A stretch of 64,000 nt of DNA from Actinomycetaceae bacterium (GTDB taxonomy: Bacteria; Actinomycetota; Actinomycetes; Actinomycetales; Actinomycetaceae): assembly GCA_030524055.1 (NCBI GenBank), contig JAUNHH010000006.1, positions 62,001-126,000 of the forward strand. The letters are read 5' to 3'. Shown here piece by piece: positions 38,701-45,221 of this stretch. The first letter of the stretch is position 1. Each line of letters starts with the position of its first letter. A program made the translations under genes and the position numbers. Under the pieces are notes generated by a model. It saw only the letters and a list, made by a program, of their open reading frames with translations, searched no databases and was not told the DNA's origin.

Positions 38701-41700
38701 CCGAATTGGGCGGATTCTGTCAAGCCTGCCTTTACGCCGGCCCGTGCGGTTCTCCTGGATGACCGGTGGGCGAGCGCCCGGGAAGACCTGGCTCGTATTG
38801 CCTCCGGTCAGTTGGCCCTGGCCGATGTTGATGCGGCCGCTTTCCGTGGTTTGGGCTCTTCCCTGGCAGATTTGGCCTCCTGGTATGCCGATCGCACCAC
38901 CGGCGAACGCGAGCGTTTCTTCCGCGCGGTTGTTGACGCCGCCGGCCAGAGCGCCGCGACCGATTTCCAAGGGGACGTCGCCCTCGTTACAGGTGCCGCA
39001 CCGAAGTCTATTGCTGCTTCTGTGGTGGCCCGCCTTCTTGCTGGCGGCGCAACCGTGGTCATGACCTCCTCCCGCGTGGATGATGCACGTCTGGCCTTTG
39101 CGAAGGATCTGTATCGTCGCCACGCCACTGCGGATGCCGCCCTATGGCTGGTACCTGCGAATATGGCAAGCCTGCGCGATATTGACGCCCTCATTACGTG
39201 GATTGGCACCGAGCAAACAGAAACAGCTGGCGCCACCACAAAGGTGGTCAAGCCTGCTCTTCTGCCGACGCTCTTCCTGCCTTTCGCGGCTCCCCCGGTG
39301 TCTGGCACTGTCGGTTCTGACCCGCACCAGGCCATTGCTCAAGAGCGTCTGCTGCTGTGGTCCGTTGAGCGCGCCATCCACCAACTGACATCGCTGGATG
39401 TGTCCACAGCTGTGGGCCACCGCGTCCACGTCATCCTGCCGGGCTCGCCCAACCGCGGTATTTTCGGTGGGGATGGCGCCTACGCCCAAGCCAAAGCCTC
39501 TTTCGACACCATTGTCAATAAGTGGGGCACTGAACGTGGCTGGCCAGAGCGTATTACCTTGGCGCACCCGCGGATTGGCTGGGTCAAGGGCACCTCGCTG
39601 ATGGGTGGCAATGACATTCTTGTTCCCGCTGCTGAGGCAGCAGGCGTGCATGTCTACACACCAGAGGAAATCACCGAAGGCCTGATTGCTCTGGCCACCC
39701 GTGAGGCCCGCGCGAAAGCTGCCGAGGCCCCACTGGATTCTGACCTGACTGGTGGCCTGGGTGATGCTGGCCTGGATCTGCCTGCTCTGGCTGCGCAGGA
39801 GCGCGCCCGCGCTGCGTCCTCTGACGCGCCCGCTGAAGCCGCCAGCCCCGCCACTGTTCCGGCACTGCCGAATCTGGTGCGCACAGGGCTTGCTGACCAG
39901 CTCGAATGGGGCGAGGTCTCTACTGCCCTTGAAGACCAGGTGGTTATTGTTGGCCTGGGCGAGGTGTCCGCATGGGGTTCGGGCCGTACCCGTCACGAAG
40001 CCGAAAATGCTGACTCCACTGTGGATCTCACCGCTGCTGGCGTCCTCGAATTGGCGTGGATGACCGGACTGGTTCACTGGGCTGAGTCACCCTCTGCTGG
40101 CTGGTATGACGCATCCGGCAACCCCGTGGCAGAAGCCGACATTTATGGCCGTTTCCGTGATGAAGTCATTGCCCGCGCCGGTATCCGACCCCTGGTCAAT
40201 GACGGGGCCCTCATTGAGGGTGGTTCGGATGACGTGGCCACGGTGTACCTGACCTCGGATCAGGAATTCACTGTCGATAGTGAAGCTGACGCCCAGGCCT
40301 ATGTGGCAGCTGACCCGGCCCGCACGGAAATCTGGTTCGACCGGACCAGTGGCGCCTGGAATGTCCGGAAGAAGGCCGGTTCGGCGGTGCGCGTGCCTCG
40401 CCGCGCCACACTGACCCGTTCTGTGGCGGGCCAGATGCCTGACGATTTCGACCCGTCCAAGTGGGGTATTCCCGCTTCCATGCTTGAAGCCCTCGACCCG
40501 ATTGCCGTGTGGAATCTGGTCACCGCCGTGGATGCCTTTATTTCTTCGGGCTTTACCCCGGCAGAACTACTGCGCACCGTCCACCCTGCTGATGTGTCCT
40601 CTACTCAGGGCACCGGTATTGGCGGTATGGAGTCCCTGCGGAAAGTCTTCCTTGATCGTTTCCTTGGGGAAGATCGCCCGCAGGATATCCTCCAGGAAGC
40701 CCTACCCAATGTGGTGGCTGCACACACAATGCAGGCCTATGTCGGTGGCTACGGTCAGATGATCCACCCGGTGGGCGCGTGCGCAACTGCGGCAATCTCT
40801 GTGGAAGAAGGCGTCGATAAGATCCTTTTGGGCAAGTCGGACTTTGTTGTGGCCGGCGGTATTGACGACATTTCCGTTGAATCCCTCACGGGCTTTGGCG
40901 ATATGAATGCCACCGCTGAATCCGCAGCCCTCTACGAGCGCGGCATTACCCCACGCCACTTCTCTCGTGCGGGCGACCGCCGTCGTGCGGGCTTCCTCGA
41001 AGCAGAAGGTGGCGGCACCGTCCTGTTGGCCCGTGGTTCTGTGGCCGCTGACCTGGGGCTGCCCGTCCTCGGCGTGGTTGCCTATGTGCGGTCCTTCGCT
41101 GATGGTGCACATACGTCGATTCCGGCTCCCGGCATTGGTGCGATGGCTGCTGCCCGCGGTGGCCGCGATTCGCAGTTGTCCCGTTCGCTGGCTGCCCTTG
41201 GCCTGAGCGCTGACGATATTGCGGTGGTCTCCAAGCACGACACCTCCACCTTGGCCAATGACCCGAATGAAGCCGAACTTCATGCGACCCTGTCGCAGGC
41301 ATTGGGCCGGACCCCAGGTAACCCGCTGCACGTGGTCAGCCAGAAGACGGTCACGGGTCACGCAAAGGGTGGTGCGGCTCTATTCCAGACTGCTGGCCTG
41401 ACGGAAATCTTCCGCACTCAGGAAATCCCCGGCAACCGCGCTCTGGATTGTTTGGATCCGGCAATGAAGGCCTTTATGCCGCTGTTGTGGCTGCGTCGTC
41501 CACTCGATGTGTCAGCAACTCCGGTGCGGGCGGGCGTTTTGACGTCGCTGGGCTTTGGGCACGTGGCGGCGTTGGTTGTCTTGGCTCACCCGGGCGCCTT
41601 TGAGACTCGTCTTGCTGCCCAGCGTGGCGACGAGGCAGCCCGCGCATGGCGTCACCGCGCTGAAGAGCGTCTTGCCGCTGGTCGGGTGCGTTTCGAGCGG

Positions 41701-41892
41701 GCCATGATTGGGCGCGACAGCCTGTATGAGCCCATTGATGGCCGCCGTCTGCCAAAGAAGGGCGCTCACGACGCTGAGGCCGCCATGCTGCTGGATGCTG
41801 ATACTCGCCTTGGTGAGTCCGGCACCTACCCGGCAGCTGGCAAGGCTGGAGCGGCTGGTGTGGCTGGCAAGGCCCCTGAGGCTCAGGCGTGA
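32707..41892 (+). CDS. fas: Type I fatty acid synthase (FAS-I)
   Basis: The 3061-residue multi-enzyme has the mycobacterial domain order. The acetyltransferase has LGHSQG with Ser about 123. Enoyl reductase spans about 480-600 (QVEDGHSGGHH, VGGGIGTPADAARY). The hot-dog dehydratase has NPIHTSAAAA near 1187. Malonyl/palmitoyl transferase has GHSLGEYNALS near 1403. An Ala/Pro linker (about 1697-1748) precedes the ACP, with the phosphopantetheine Ser in GVSSKRNQLL near 1789. Ketoreductase has LVTGAAPKSIAAS near 2094. Ketosynthase has catalytic Cys about 2692 in VGACATAA, plus SKHDTST and TVTGHAKGGAA. It makes long-chain acyl-CoA from malonyl-CoA and NADPH. No internal PPT domain is seen; acpS follows. 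Confidence 0.96.
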   Translation: MSTFLNDLKADFALVFGGQGSAWRSALDASLALPQQGARLREALAKAREFLAPVALELLTHAPGASDRLDAILAGDSVDDDADTAPAVSGPAITLAQYGALLDLEGTGLDLRATPPSSILGHSQGVLGAALAQAFIDGDEDGVVEILALSILIGSAAQHETRRLGANTRAGVTPMMSVRGVPASMLADTGATIAVTNGPTAFVLSGKPTDLESARGLIESRVAAHNAAVESHEHGGSPIDARFDVLPIGAPFHSSLLDGALDLVGVWATRLAEEGRQFNARRAHSLSCAILINPTDWAAQIRTAREAGVKWFLDLGPTPMVGRLTAPLLAGTGSGVVDASTRSARTSLDVPGTEVEEPVDWSVFAPRLVRLPDGRTVVDTAFTRLTGKSPVALPGMTPTTVWPEIVAAAANAGNWAEMAGGGQYSEEVFTENRQGLQELLEPGRTAGFNTMFFDRFMWNLQFGVNRIVPKARRAGAPIDAVTIAAGVPELDEARELIEQLRADGFSFICLKPGTIDQINQCLDIADAHPDFPLILQVEDGHSGGHHSWEDLDDLLLATYARIRATPGVVLAVGGGIGTPADAARYITGTWALDHGRPLMPVDAVLVGTAAMATLEARTSPQVKKLLKETPGVGGDGWVARGTSKGGMTSGLSHLSADMHEIDNSSSRASRLIHELGGDVDTIRERREELIAALGRTAKPYFGDVETMTYAEWATRVVELSYPWADWTWADRVLDLFHRIEGRLSEADHGDVVTLFADRDAIDDGPAALATLLEAYPSAAHTKVAPSDAAWFPELCRKHHKPMPFVPVLDSELARWWGTDTLWQAHDARFDADSVRIIPGPRSVAGIDRIDEPVGELFARFEAAIVDAVREGGAEETPVYSRFANAPDVQTYLRTVPTIQWAGNLVANPAYSMPQSTSIVVDEGGVGILVHCETPWDGLGDNAPHAVREILIPLTLPSSVATGGFPIVDMSRLSVSCYDLLAGAAGVGTTTVNGDRIERMPSITPDDGFGTVHDHFTLSAELGRAHGAVTGGALNAELTEIVPDALVGPCWPAIYTALGSAIYNDVPVIEGLVNAVHLDHTVILDQALPATGSRVDVTSRCAELSESSAGRVVRVELELFHEGTRFARLTERFAIRGRVGSTQPPQGAPDFAPGVEFTDTPRSFVRRARVIAPADMTAFANVSGDFNPIHTSAAAAGLSGLTAPLVHGMWLSATAQHVIEAAGISGLDADPALGVIRGTRTPALHIHGWSYQMHGMVDLRDEVEITVERVGRAGGQLSLEATCRVGGEVVSIGRALVGSPSTAYVFPGQGIQRQRMGMDDMTPTVREVWKRADTHTRDALGFSIEAIVRDNPTELRIGDEILRHPDGVLNLTQFTQVALATLAYAQMADLRARGAFVEGAVYAGHSLGEYNALSTCAGILTFEQVLDIVHQRGSAMHHLVARDEKGQSNFRMGALRPNQFGVDDSGVRDYVAGVAEATGEFLQIVNFNLADTQYAVAGTVAGLEALAADAQKRADEFGGRRPFMLIPGIDVPFHSSRLHDGVGPFREKLEAIIPHEFDTKTLEGRYVPNLVARTFELTREFAQSILDVVPSQPVQALVDDWDRAESDRVGTARTLLIELLAWQFASPVRWIETQDLLFSTNEGGLGVERLIEVGLGTAPTLANLAEKTLAMPRHRHRVVEVLNVERDAARVLAQDATSAPVDDVAPAATEPTPQSAPAESAPAPAAPAPAPAAAPASSTPSAGAKSGAEVADLPLSASQAVRILLANANKITAEQVEDADTVETLTNGVSSKRNQLLMDMAAELSVPTIEGAAEATIGALMPTIDGAAGNYKPFGSVLGDAITARLRKLLGGAGLAPTHVASRVTGTWGLGQGWADHVAAEILLGTRDGDSVRGGSLTTLPTSVASSADADALVDTAVQAVASRNGVNVALPGAGGADGGGVVDSAALTSLTEEILGENGILASQAKELLARLGVDLRPTPSVHEDLSALAEAVETELGPNWADSVKPAFTPARAVLLDDRWASAREDLARIASGQLALADVDAAAFRGLGSSLADLASWYADRTTGERERFFRAVVDAAGQSAATDFQGDVALVTGAAPKSIAASVVARLLAGGATVVMTSSRVDDARLAFAKDLYRRHATADAALWLVPANMASLRDIDALITWIGTEQTETAGATTKVVKPALLPTLFLPFAAPPVSGTVGSDPHQAIAQERLLLWSVERAIHQLTSLDVSTAVGHRVHVILPGSPNRGIFGGDGAYAQAKASFDTIVNKWGTERGWPERITLAHPRIGWVKGTSLMGGNDILVPAAEAAGVHVYTPEEITEGLIALATREARAKAAEAPLDSDLTGGLGDAGLDLPALAAQERARAASSDAPAEAASPATVPALPNLVRTGLADQLEWGEVSTALEDQVVIVGLGEVSAWGSGRTRHEAENADSTVDLTAAGVLELAWMTGLVHWAESPSAGWYDASGNPVAEADIYGRFRDEVIARAGIRPLVNDGALIEGGSDDVATVYLTSDQEFTVDSEADAQAYVAADPARTEIWFDRTSGAWNVRKKAGSAVRVPRRATLTRSVAGQMPDDFDPSKWGIPASMLEALDPIAVWNLVTAVDAFISSGFTPAELLRTVHPADVSSTQGTGIGGMESLRKVFLDRFLGEDRPQDILQEALPNVVAAHTMQAYVGGYGQMIHPVGACATAAISVEEGVDKILLGKSDFVVAGGIDDISVESLTGFGDMNATAESAALYERGITPRHFSRAGDRRRAGFLEAEGGGTVLLARGSVAADLGLPVLGVVAYVRSFADGAHTSIPAPGIGAMAAARGGRDSQLSRSLAALGLSADDIAVVSKHDTSTLANDPNEAELHATLSQALGRTPGNPLHVVSQKTVTGHAKGGAALFQTAGLTEIFRTQEIPGNRALDCLDPAMKAFMPLLWLRRPLDVSATPVRAGVLTSLGFGHVAALVVLAHPGAFETRLAAQRGDEAARAWRHRAEERLAAGRVRFERAMIGRDSLYEPIDGRRLPKKGAHDAEAAMLLDADTRLGESGTYPAAGKAGAAGVAGKAPEAQA

Positions 41893-42530
41893 GTCACGCT
41901 GTTGTGGCGCAGGCAGTGGGCGTGGACCTGGTTCACGTCCCCTCCTTCGCCGCTCAGCTTGCCGAGCCTGGCTCGGTCTTCTCCCGCGTTTTTACTGATA
42001 GGGAATGGTCTTATTGCGCGTCGCTTCCGTCTGGAATAGACGAGGGCGAGGCGCGCCCTTCCCGCACGGAGGCTTCTTTAGCGGCCCGGTGGGCCGCTAA
42101 AGAAGCCGTCATTAAAGCCTGGTCTGGATTGCTCTACGGGCGCCCGCCGCAGGTGGCACCTGAAGAGGTGGACTGGGCACATATTGAAGTTACTCCCGAT
42201 CGGTGGGGCCGACCTGGCGTGACTTTCCACGGGCGGATTCGCGCCGCACTGGAAGAACTCAGGGCTGATTTAGGTGCCAACGTGCATCTGGACTGGTCAC
42301 TGTCACTGAGCCACGACCATGACCAGGCCATTGCCTTTGTGACAGTCACGGCGCTGAAAACTCTGGAGCCTGCGGCCCTTGACCCAGATTCCGCGCCAGG
42401 GCAGAGCGCCCGGCCTGATCCGACGGAGCTCTCCCCATCGCTTCGGGCTTCTCAGGAGGGCCCTCCAATTTCCTCTCGCAATCCTGCGTCCTCCCAGGGT
42501 GCCAACAGTCTTTCCACTTGGCCCACCTGA
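41889..42530 (+). CDS. acpS: Holo-ACP synthase (4'-phosphopantetheinyl transferase) with C-terminal tail
   Basis: The 213-residue protein matches AcpS over about residues 8-155: AVGVDLVHVPSF (metal-binding Asp), RVFTDREWSYC, SLAARWAAKEAVIKAW (catalytic Glu/Lys) and LSLSHDHDQAIAFV. It transfers phosphopantetheine from CoA to the ACP Ser of the FAS-I encoded just before. FAS-I of this type lacks its own transferase (established). The GTG start overlaps the FAS-I stop (GTGA). The last 55 residues are Pro/Ser-rich and not family-like. A variant 13-base word (42040) lies in a loop. Confidence 0.9.
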   Translation: MSHAVVAQAVGVDLVHVPSFAAQLAEPGSVFSRVFTDREWSYCASLPSGIDEGEARPSRTEASLAARWAAKEAVIKAWSGLLYGRPPQVAPEEVDWAHIEVTPDRWGRPGVTFHGRIRAALEELRADLGANVHLDWSLSLSHDHDQAIAFVTVTALKTLEPAALDPDSAPGQSARPDPTELSPSLRASQEGPPISSRNPASSQGANSLSTWPT

Positions 42531-42608
42531 GCTGCCCGCGCCCCGCCCTCGTCAAGACGGGCCCTGCCCTTGCTCCTCTCACAAATCCCGCTACGAAAGG
42601 ACACCGCA

Positions 42609-43220
42609 ATGTCCACTCTTCCTCTTTCTCCCACTCGGGTCCTTGCTGACCATTTCGTTGGCCACGCATCGTTGGTGCGCGATATTGTTCTGGTTGCGGG
42701 TGGTGCCTGCTCTGTGGGGCTGCTCGCTCAGGTGAGTATCCCGATGTGGCCGGTGCCGATTACTGGCTCCACCCTGGGCGTCATGCTGGTGGGAGCCATG
42801 CTGGGGGCGCGCCGCGGAGCTGCCTCGCTGACAACCTACGCTGTTGGTGGCCTGGCTGGGATCCCCTGGTTTTCTGATGCAGCGGGTGGGATGGCGGCTC
42901 TGGCCAAGCCCTCCTTCGGTTTTATTCTCGCTTTTATTCCCACTGCTTTCCTCATCGGTTGGCTTTCTGAGCGCCGCTGGGATCGTCGGCCGGCGACCTC
43001 GCTGGCAGCTTTTGCTGCTGCGTCGCTGCTGCCCTTCCTCATTGGTGTGCCGTGGATGTGGGCGAATCTGCAGATTCTGACGGGCAAGACCCTGGGTCTG
43101 TGGGAGACTCTGGATGCCGGCTTTATCCGCTTTATTCCGGGAGGAATCGTGAAATGGCTGTTGGCCAGCGCGATTTTGCTGGGAGCCTGGAAGGTTGTGG
43201 GAGAGCGCAGCGAAAGCTGA
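42609..43220 (+). CDS. bioY: Biotin transporter substrate-binding component BioY
   Basis: The 203-residue integral membrane protein has six hydrophobic segments. It is the S component of an energy-coupling-factor transporter that captures biotin. Typical blocks are AQVSIPMWPVPITGSTLGVM, GARRGAASLTTYAVGGLAGI, FGFILAFIPTAFLIGWLSER, and GVPWMWANLQILTGKT. I chose ATG 42609 because GAAAGGA precedes it by 8 bases. No ECF ATPase or EcfT gene is adjacent, so it may use shared modules or act alone, as BioY proteins sometimes do. Its place after birA-carboxylase-FAS-acpS ties biotin import to the enzymes that need it. Confidence 0.92.
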   Translation: MSTLPLSPTRVLADHFVGHASLVRDIVLVAGGACSVGLLAQVSIPMWPVPITGSTLGVMLVGAMLGARRGAASLTTYAVGGLAGIPWFSDAAGGMAALAKPSFGFILAFIPTAFLIGWLSERRWDRRPATSLAAFAAASLLPFLIGVPWMWANLQILTGKTLGLWETLDAGFIRFIPGGIVKWLLASAILLGAWKVVGERSES

Positions 43221-43242
43221 GTTTCTTCTCGCGTCTTGTGCG

Positions 43243-43295
43243 GCCCCGTCCTCGTTTCGTCATTGTGGCGACGAGGGCGGGGTTGCTCTTTATTC
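43243..43295 (+). terminator. bioY terminator built from two 13-base words
   Basis: A minus-reading variant (43243-43255, GCCCCGTCCTCGT) and a plus-reading copy (43271-43283) face each other 15 bases apart. They give a G/C-rich stem of 12-13 bp just 22 bases after the bioY stop, followed by TTGCTCTTTATT. This is the clearest case in which the word serves as an intrinsic terminator. Confidence 0.65.
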
Positions 43296-43572
43296 GGGGG
43301 TCCGGGCCTGCGGGGGCTGCTTTGTTGGGAACTGGCCTGGGGAAATAGGCGCGCCTCATCCGCTGAGGCGGACAAACCGCCACCAGGACGCAGTCCCCAA
43401 AGCCGCAACCCCATCGCGGACGCGGACTATCAATACGGACCGGCAACCTGCAATTGGCGACCTGGGCAAATAGGCGTGGCCCATCCGCCCGACAGAACAA
43501 ACCGCCGCCAGGACACACATCCCAAAGCCGGAGGCCCATCTTCGGCACGAATTGTCAATGACCAGCACGCAC

Positions 43573-43705
43573 TCAAGGCAGAGCTGTTATCTCAAGGCAC
43601 CGTTTCATGCTCAAGGCAGAGTTCCGATCTCAAGGCAGCGTTAAATGGCGAATTAACGATGCCCTGAGCACAGAACTATGCCTTGAGCGCCAAAGTATGC
43701 CTTGA
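43573..43705. repeat. Family D palindromic array, copy 1 (19-base phasing)
   Basis: TCAAGGCA begins at 43573, 43592, 43611 and 43630. Its complement TGCCYTGA begins at 43660, 43679 and 43698. Every step is exactly 19 bases, and GTT follows the unit at a fixed position. The two halves pair around GTTAAATGGCGAATTAAC to give one long imperfect hairpin. Confidence 0.85.
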
Positions 43706-43769
43706 AGATAGAAGACACCATAACTCCTGAAAGACTCGCAGCATCGTCATGACCAGCTTATATCCGACC

Positions 43770-43838
43770 CAACCCGCAGTTTTGGACGATTTCAACCCGC
43801 AGTTTTCGATGTTTTCAACCCGCAGTTTTGGATGAGGG
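43770..43838. repeat. Three 23-base tandem repeats
   Basis: AACCCGCAGTTTT begins at 43771, 43794 and 43817. The third unit runs directly into a variant of the 13-base word (ATGAGGGCGGGGT, 43832-43844). Confidence 0.8.
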
Positions 43839-44014
43839 CGGGGTTGCTCTTTATTTGAGGGGAGTTCCAGGCTGCCTGCCCGACCCTTTGGAGGGAACCG
43901 ACCTGGACGCACGGTCGCGACTTATTCACCTAAGCGGACAAACCACCACCAGGACGCAGTTTCCAAAGGCGGAACCCCATCCTCGACGCGGATTGTCAAT
44001 GACCAGTTACGTGT

Positions 44015-44109
44015 TCAAGGCAGAGTTCCACTCTCAAGGCACCGTTAAATAGCGAATTAACGATGCCCTGAGCACAGAACTATGCCCTGAGCGCCAAAGT
44101 ATGCCTTGA
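44015..44109. repeat. Family D palindromic array, copy 2 (19-base phasing)
   Basis: TCAAGGCA begins at 44015 and 44034. TGCCCTGA or TGCCTTGA begins at 44064, 44083 and 44102. The step is again 19 bases. The core CACCGTTAAATAGCGAATTA is nearly the same as in copy 1, so these are two members of one element with different unit numbers. Confidence 0.85.
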
Positions 44110-44127
44110 ACACGCGCCCCGCCCTCG

Positions 44128-44790
44128 TCAATGGGAATGCCACCACTGCAAATCTTCTGGAGAGTCAATGTCCCGACATGCCTCCTCACTGGCCGGAACC
44201 CGAATCAATGACAAAGTTCGCAGAGCCCGCCGCACTCCAATACTGTGCAGGTGCTGCCCAAATCCTGCCTCCACCCCAGCCACCTGGGCCAATGCTTGGC
44301 AAAGTGCGCCAAAACGATACACTCCTAGCAGATACTGATCAAAAGGCTCCCCAGCACCACCATAAGCAATCGCCCCATCGACATCTCCAGCCTCACGCGC
44401 CGCTTGCACAAGATCCCACACAATCGCGCCAATCCCAGGCAGATCCACTGACGAGATGACAACAAGGTCATCCGAGGCCACCTTTACTTCTTGCGCAAGA
44501 AAATCAACGCCCGCACCGATCCCAGCCAATGGCCCACCGCCGGGAGGTTCTTCCATTGTCCGACTCACCTGCATATTCCCAACGCAGGGCCTCACCTCCA
44601 CAGTGTCAGGAGCAACCACAACGATGTGCCCGCGACCGAGTCCAGCAATCGCCTCCAGCACTCGATCCAGTAGGCGCCCGCCAAGATCAAGATCTGCTTT
44701 GGACACTCCCCCAAGCCGCACTCCCTGCCCACCAGCGACAATAATCCCGTGGATGGGGTGGGCGGTAGACGAAGTAGAGCGGTAATCCAT
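44128..44790 (-). CDS. mobA: Molybdenum cofactor guanylyltransferase
   Basis: The 220-residue nucleotidyltransferase attaches GMP to molybdopterin to form the bis-MGD cofactor required by nitrate reductase. The N-terminal signature reads GIIVAGGQGVRLGGVSKADL, the GTP-binding loop with its Lys, and PGGGPLAGIGAGVD and ISSVDLPGIG follow. The last carries the metal-binding Asp. I chose ATG 44790 with GGGGAAG upstream; a slightly longer ATG start two codons past that site is possible. The stop codon overlaps the base before a minus-reading 13-base word, so the gene ends in TGACGAGGGCGGGGC. It is divergent from moaA and supplies narG. Confidence 0.85.
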   Translation of the reverse strand: MDYRSTSSTAHPIHGIIVAGGQGVRLGGVSKADLDLGGRLLDRVLEAIAGLGRGHIVVVAPDTVEVRPCVGNMQVSRTMEEPPGGGPLAGIGAGVDFLAQEVKVASDDLVVISSVDLPGIGAIVWDLVQAAREAGDVDGAIAYGGAGEPFDQYLLGVYRFGALCQALAQVAGVEAGFGQHLHSIGVRRALRTLSLIRVPASEEACRDIDSPEDLQWWHSH

Positions 44791-45221
44791 AGCGTCATTC
44801 TTCCCCATAACGAGGGCGGGGCGCGGAATGGCGAGCGCCTGCAACGAGGGGCATGGCTGCCCTACGCCTTGACACCAAACATGCAGAGGGCGACAAAAAG
44901 CCGCGTTTTCGGCAGAAAATGTCGCCCTTTGACCGTCCGGTGTCAATCCACCGAGCAGCGCTCACTGTAAACAGCATCCCCTTCAGTACAGACCCGCAGC
45001 TATAGATGTACTTTCATACAGACTCTAGCTAACTAGTGACATAAGGACATACTCGAGAAGTATCGAATGAACTCAGATGGCCACTTCCACCCCTACACAC
45101 CGCGACACACCCTTCAGCAAGACCCCCATCCCACCCTCCGGAAGGCACCGTCCATATCTGCAAGAGCGCTCTCACTTAATTAAGAGGGATAAACCCATGA
45201 AAGTTCCGCTAGGGTGTCTGC
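44791..45221. other. Divergent spacer mobA/moaA with repeat A copy 2
   Basis: It holds the 13-base word (44810) and repeat-A copy 2 (44870-44945). An A/T-richer stretch (44990-45210) should carry the moaA promoter. TAGGGT (45210-45215) lies 6 bases before the moaA ATG and could be the -10 box of a leaderless transcript. GTACAGAC and GTACTTTCATACAGAC (near 44995 and 45007) form a loose direct repeat of unknown meaning. Confidence 0.4.
44870..44945. repeat. Hairpin repeat family A, copy 2
   Basis: AGGGCGACA (44887) and TGTCGCCCT (44920) are perfect complements with the same 33-base offset as the other copies. The inner stem is GCCG/CGGC, with A-runs beside it. GACACC and GGTGTC lie at the outer edges (44871, 44939). 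Confidence 0.85.

Larger units (their letters stand above)
43271..44128. repeat. Compound repeat region between bioY and mobA (no genes)
   Basis: Two modules share one order: 13-base word with GGTTGCTCTTTATT, then family-C units (ACAAACCRCC, GTCAATGACCAG), then a family-D 19-base array. Module 1 is 43271-43706 with two C units (43371, 43497). Module 2 is 43832-44112 with one C unit (43939). A 23-base tandem repeat lies between them, and a minus-reading word (44116-44128) closes the block at the mobA stop. I see no protein-coding potential. Confidence 0.7.

Noticed and set aside
39142-40077. A 311-codon minus-strand frame within FAS-I
   Set aside because: Same reason: complement of the ketoreductase-ketosynthase region, with no homology of its own.
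43573-44109. CRISPR array
   Set aside because: The repeated part is only 8 bases with 11-base gaps, the array turns into its own complement, and no cas genes are present.
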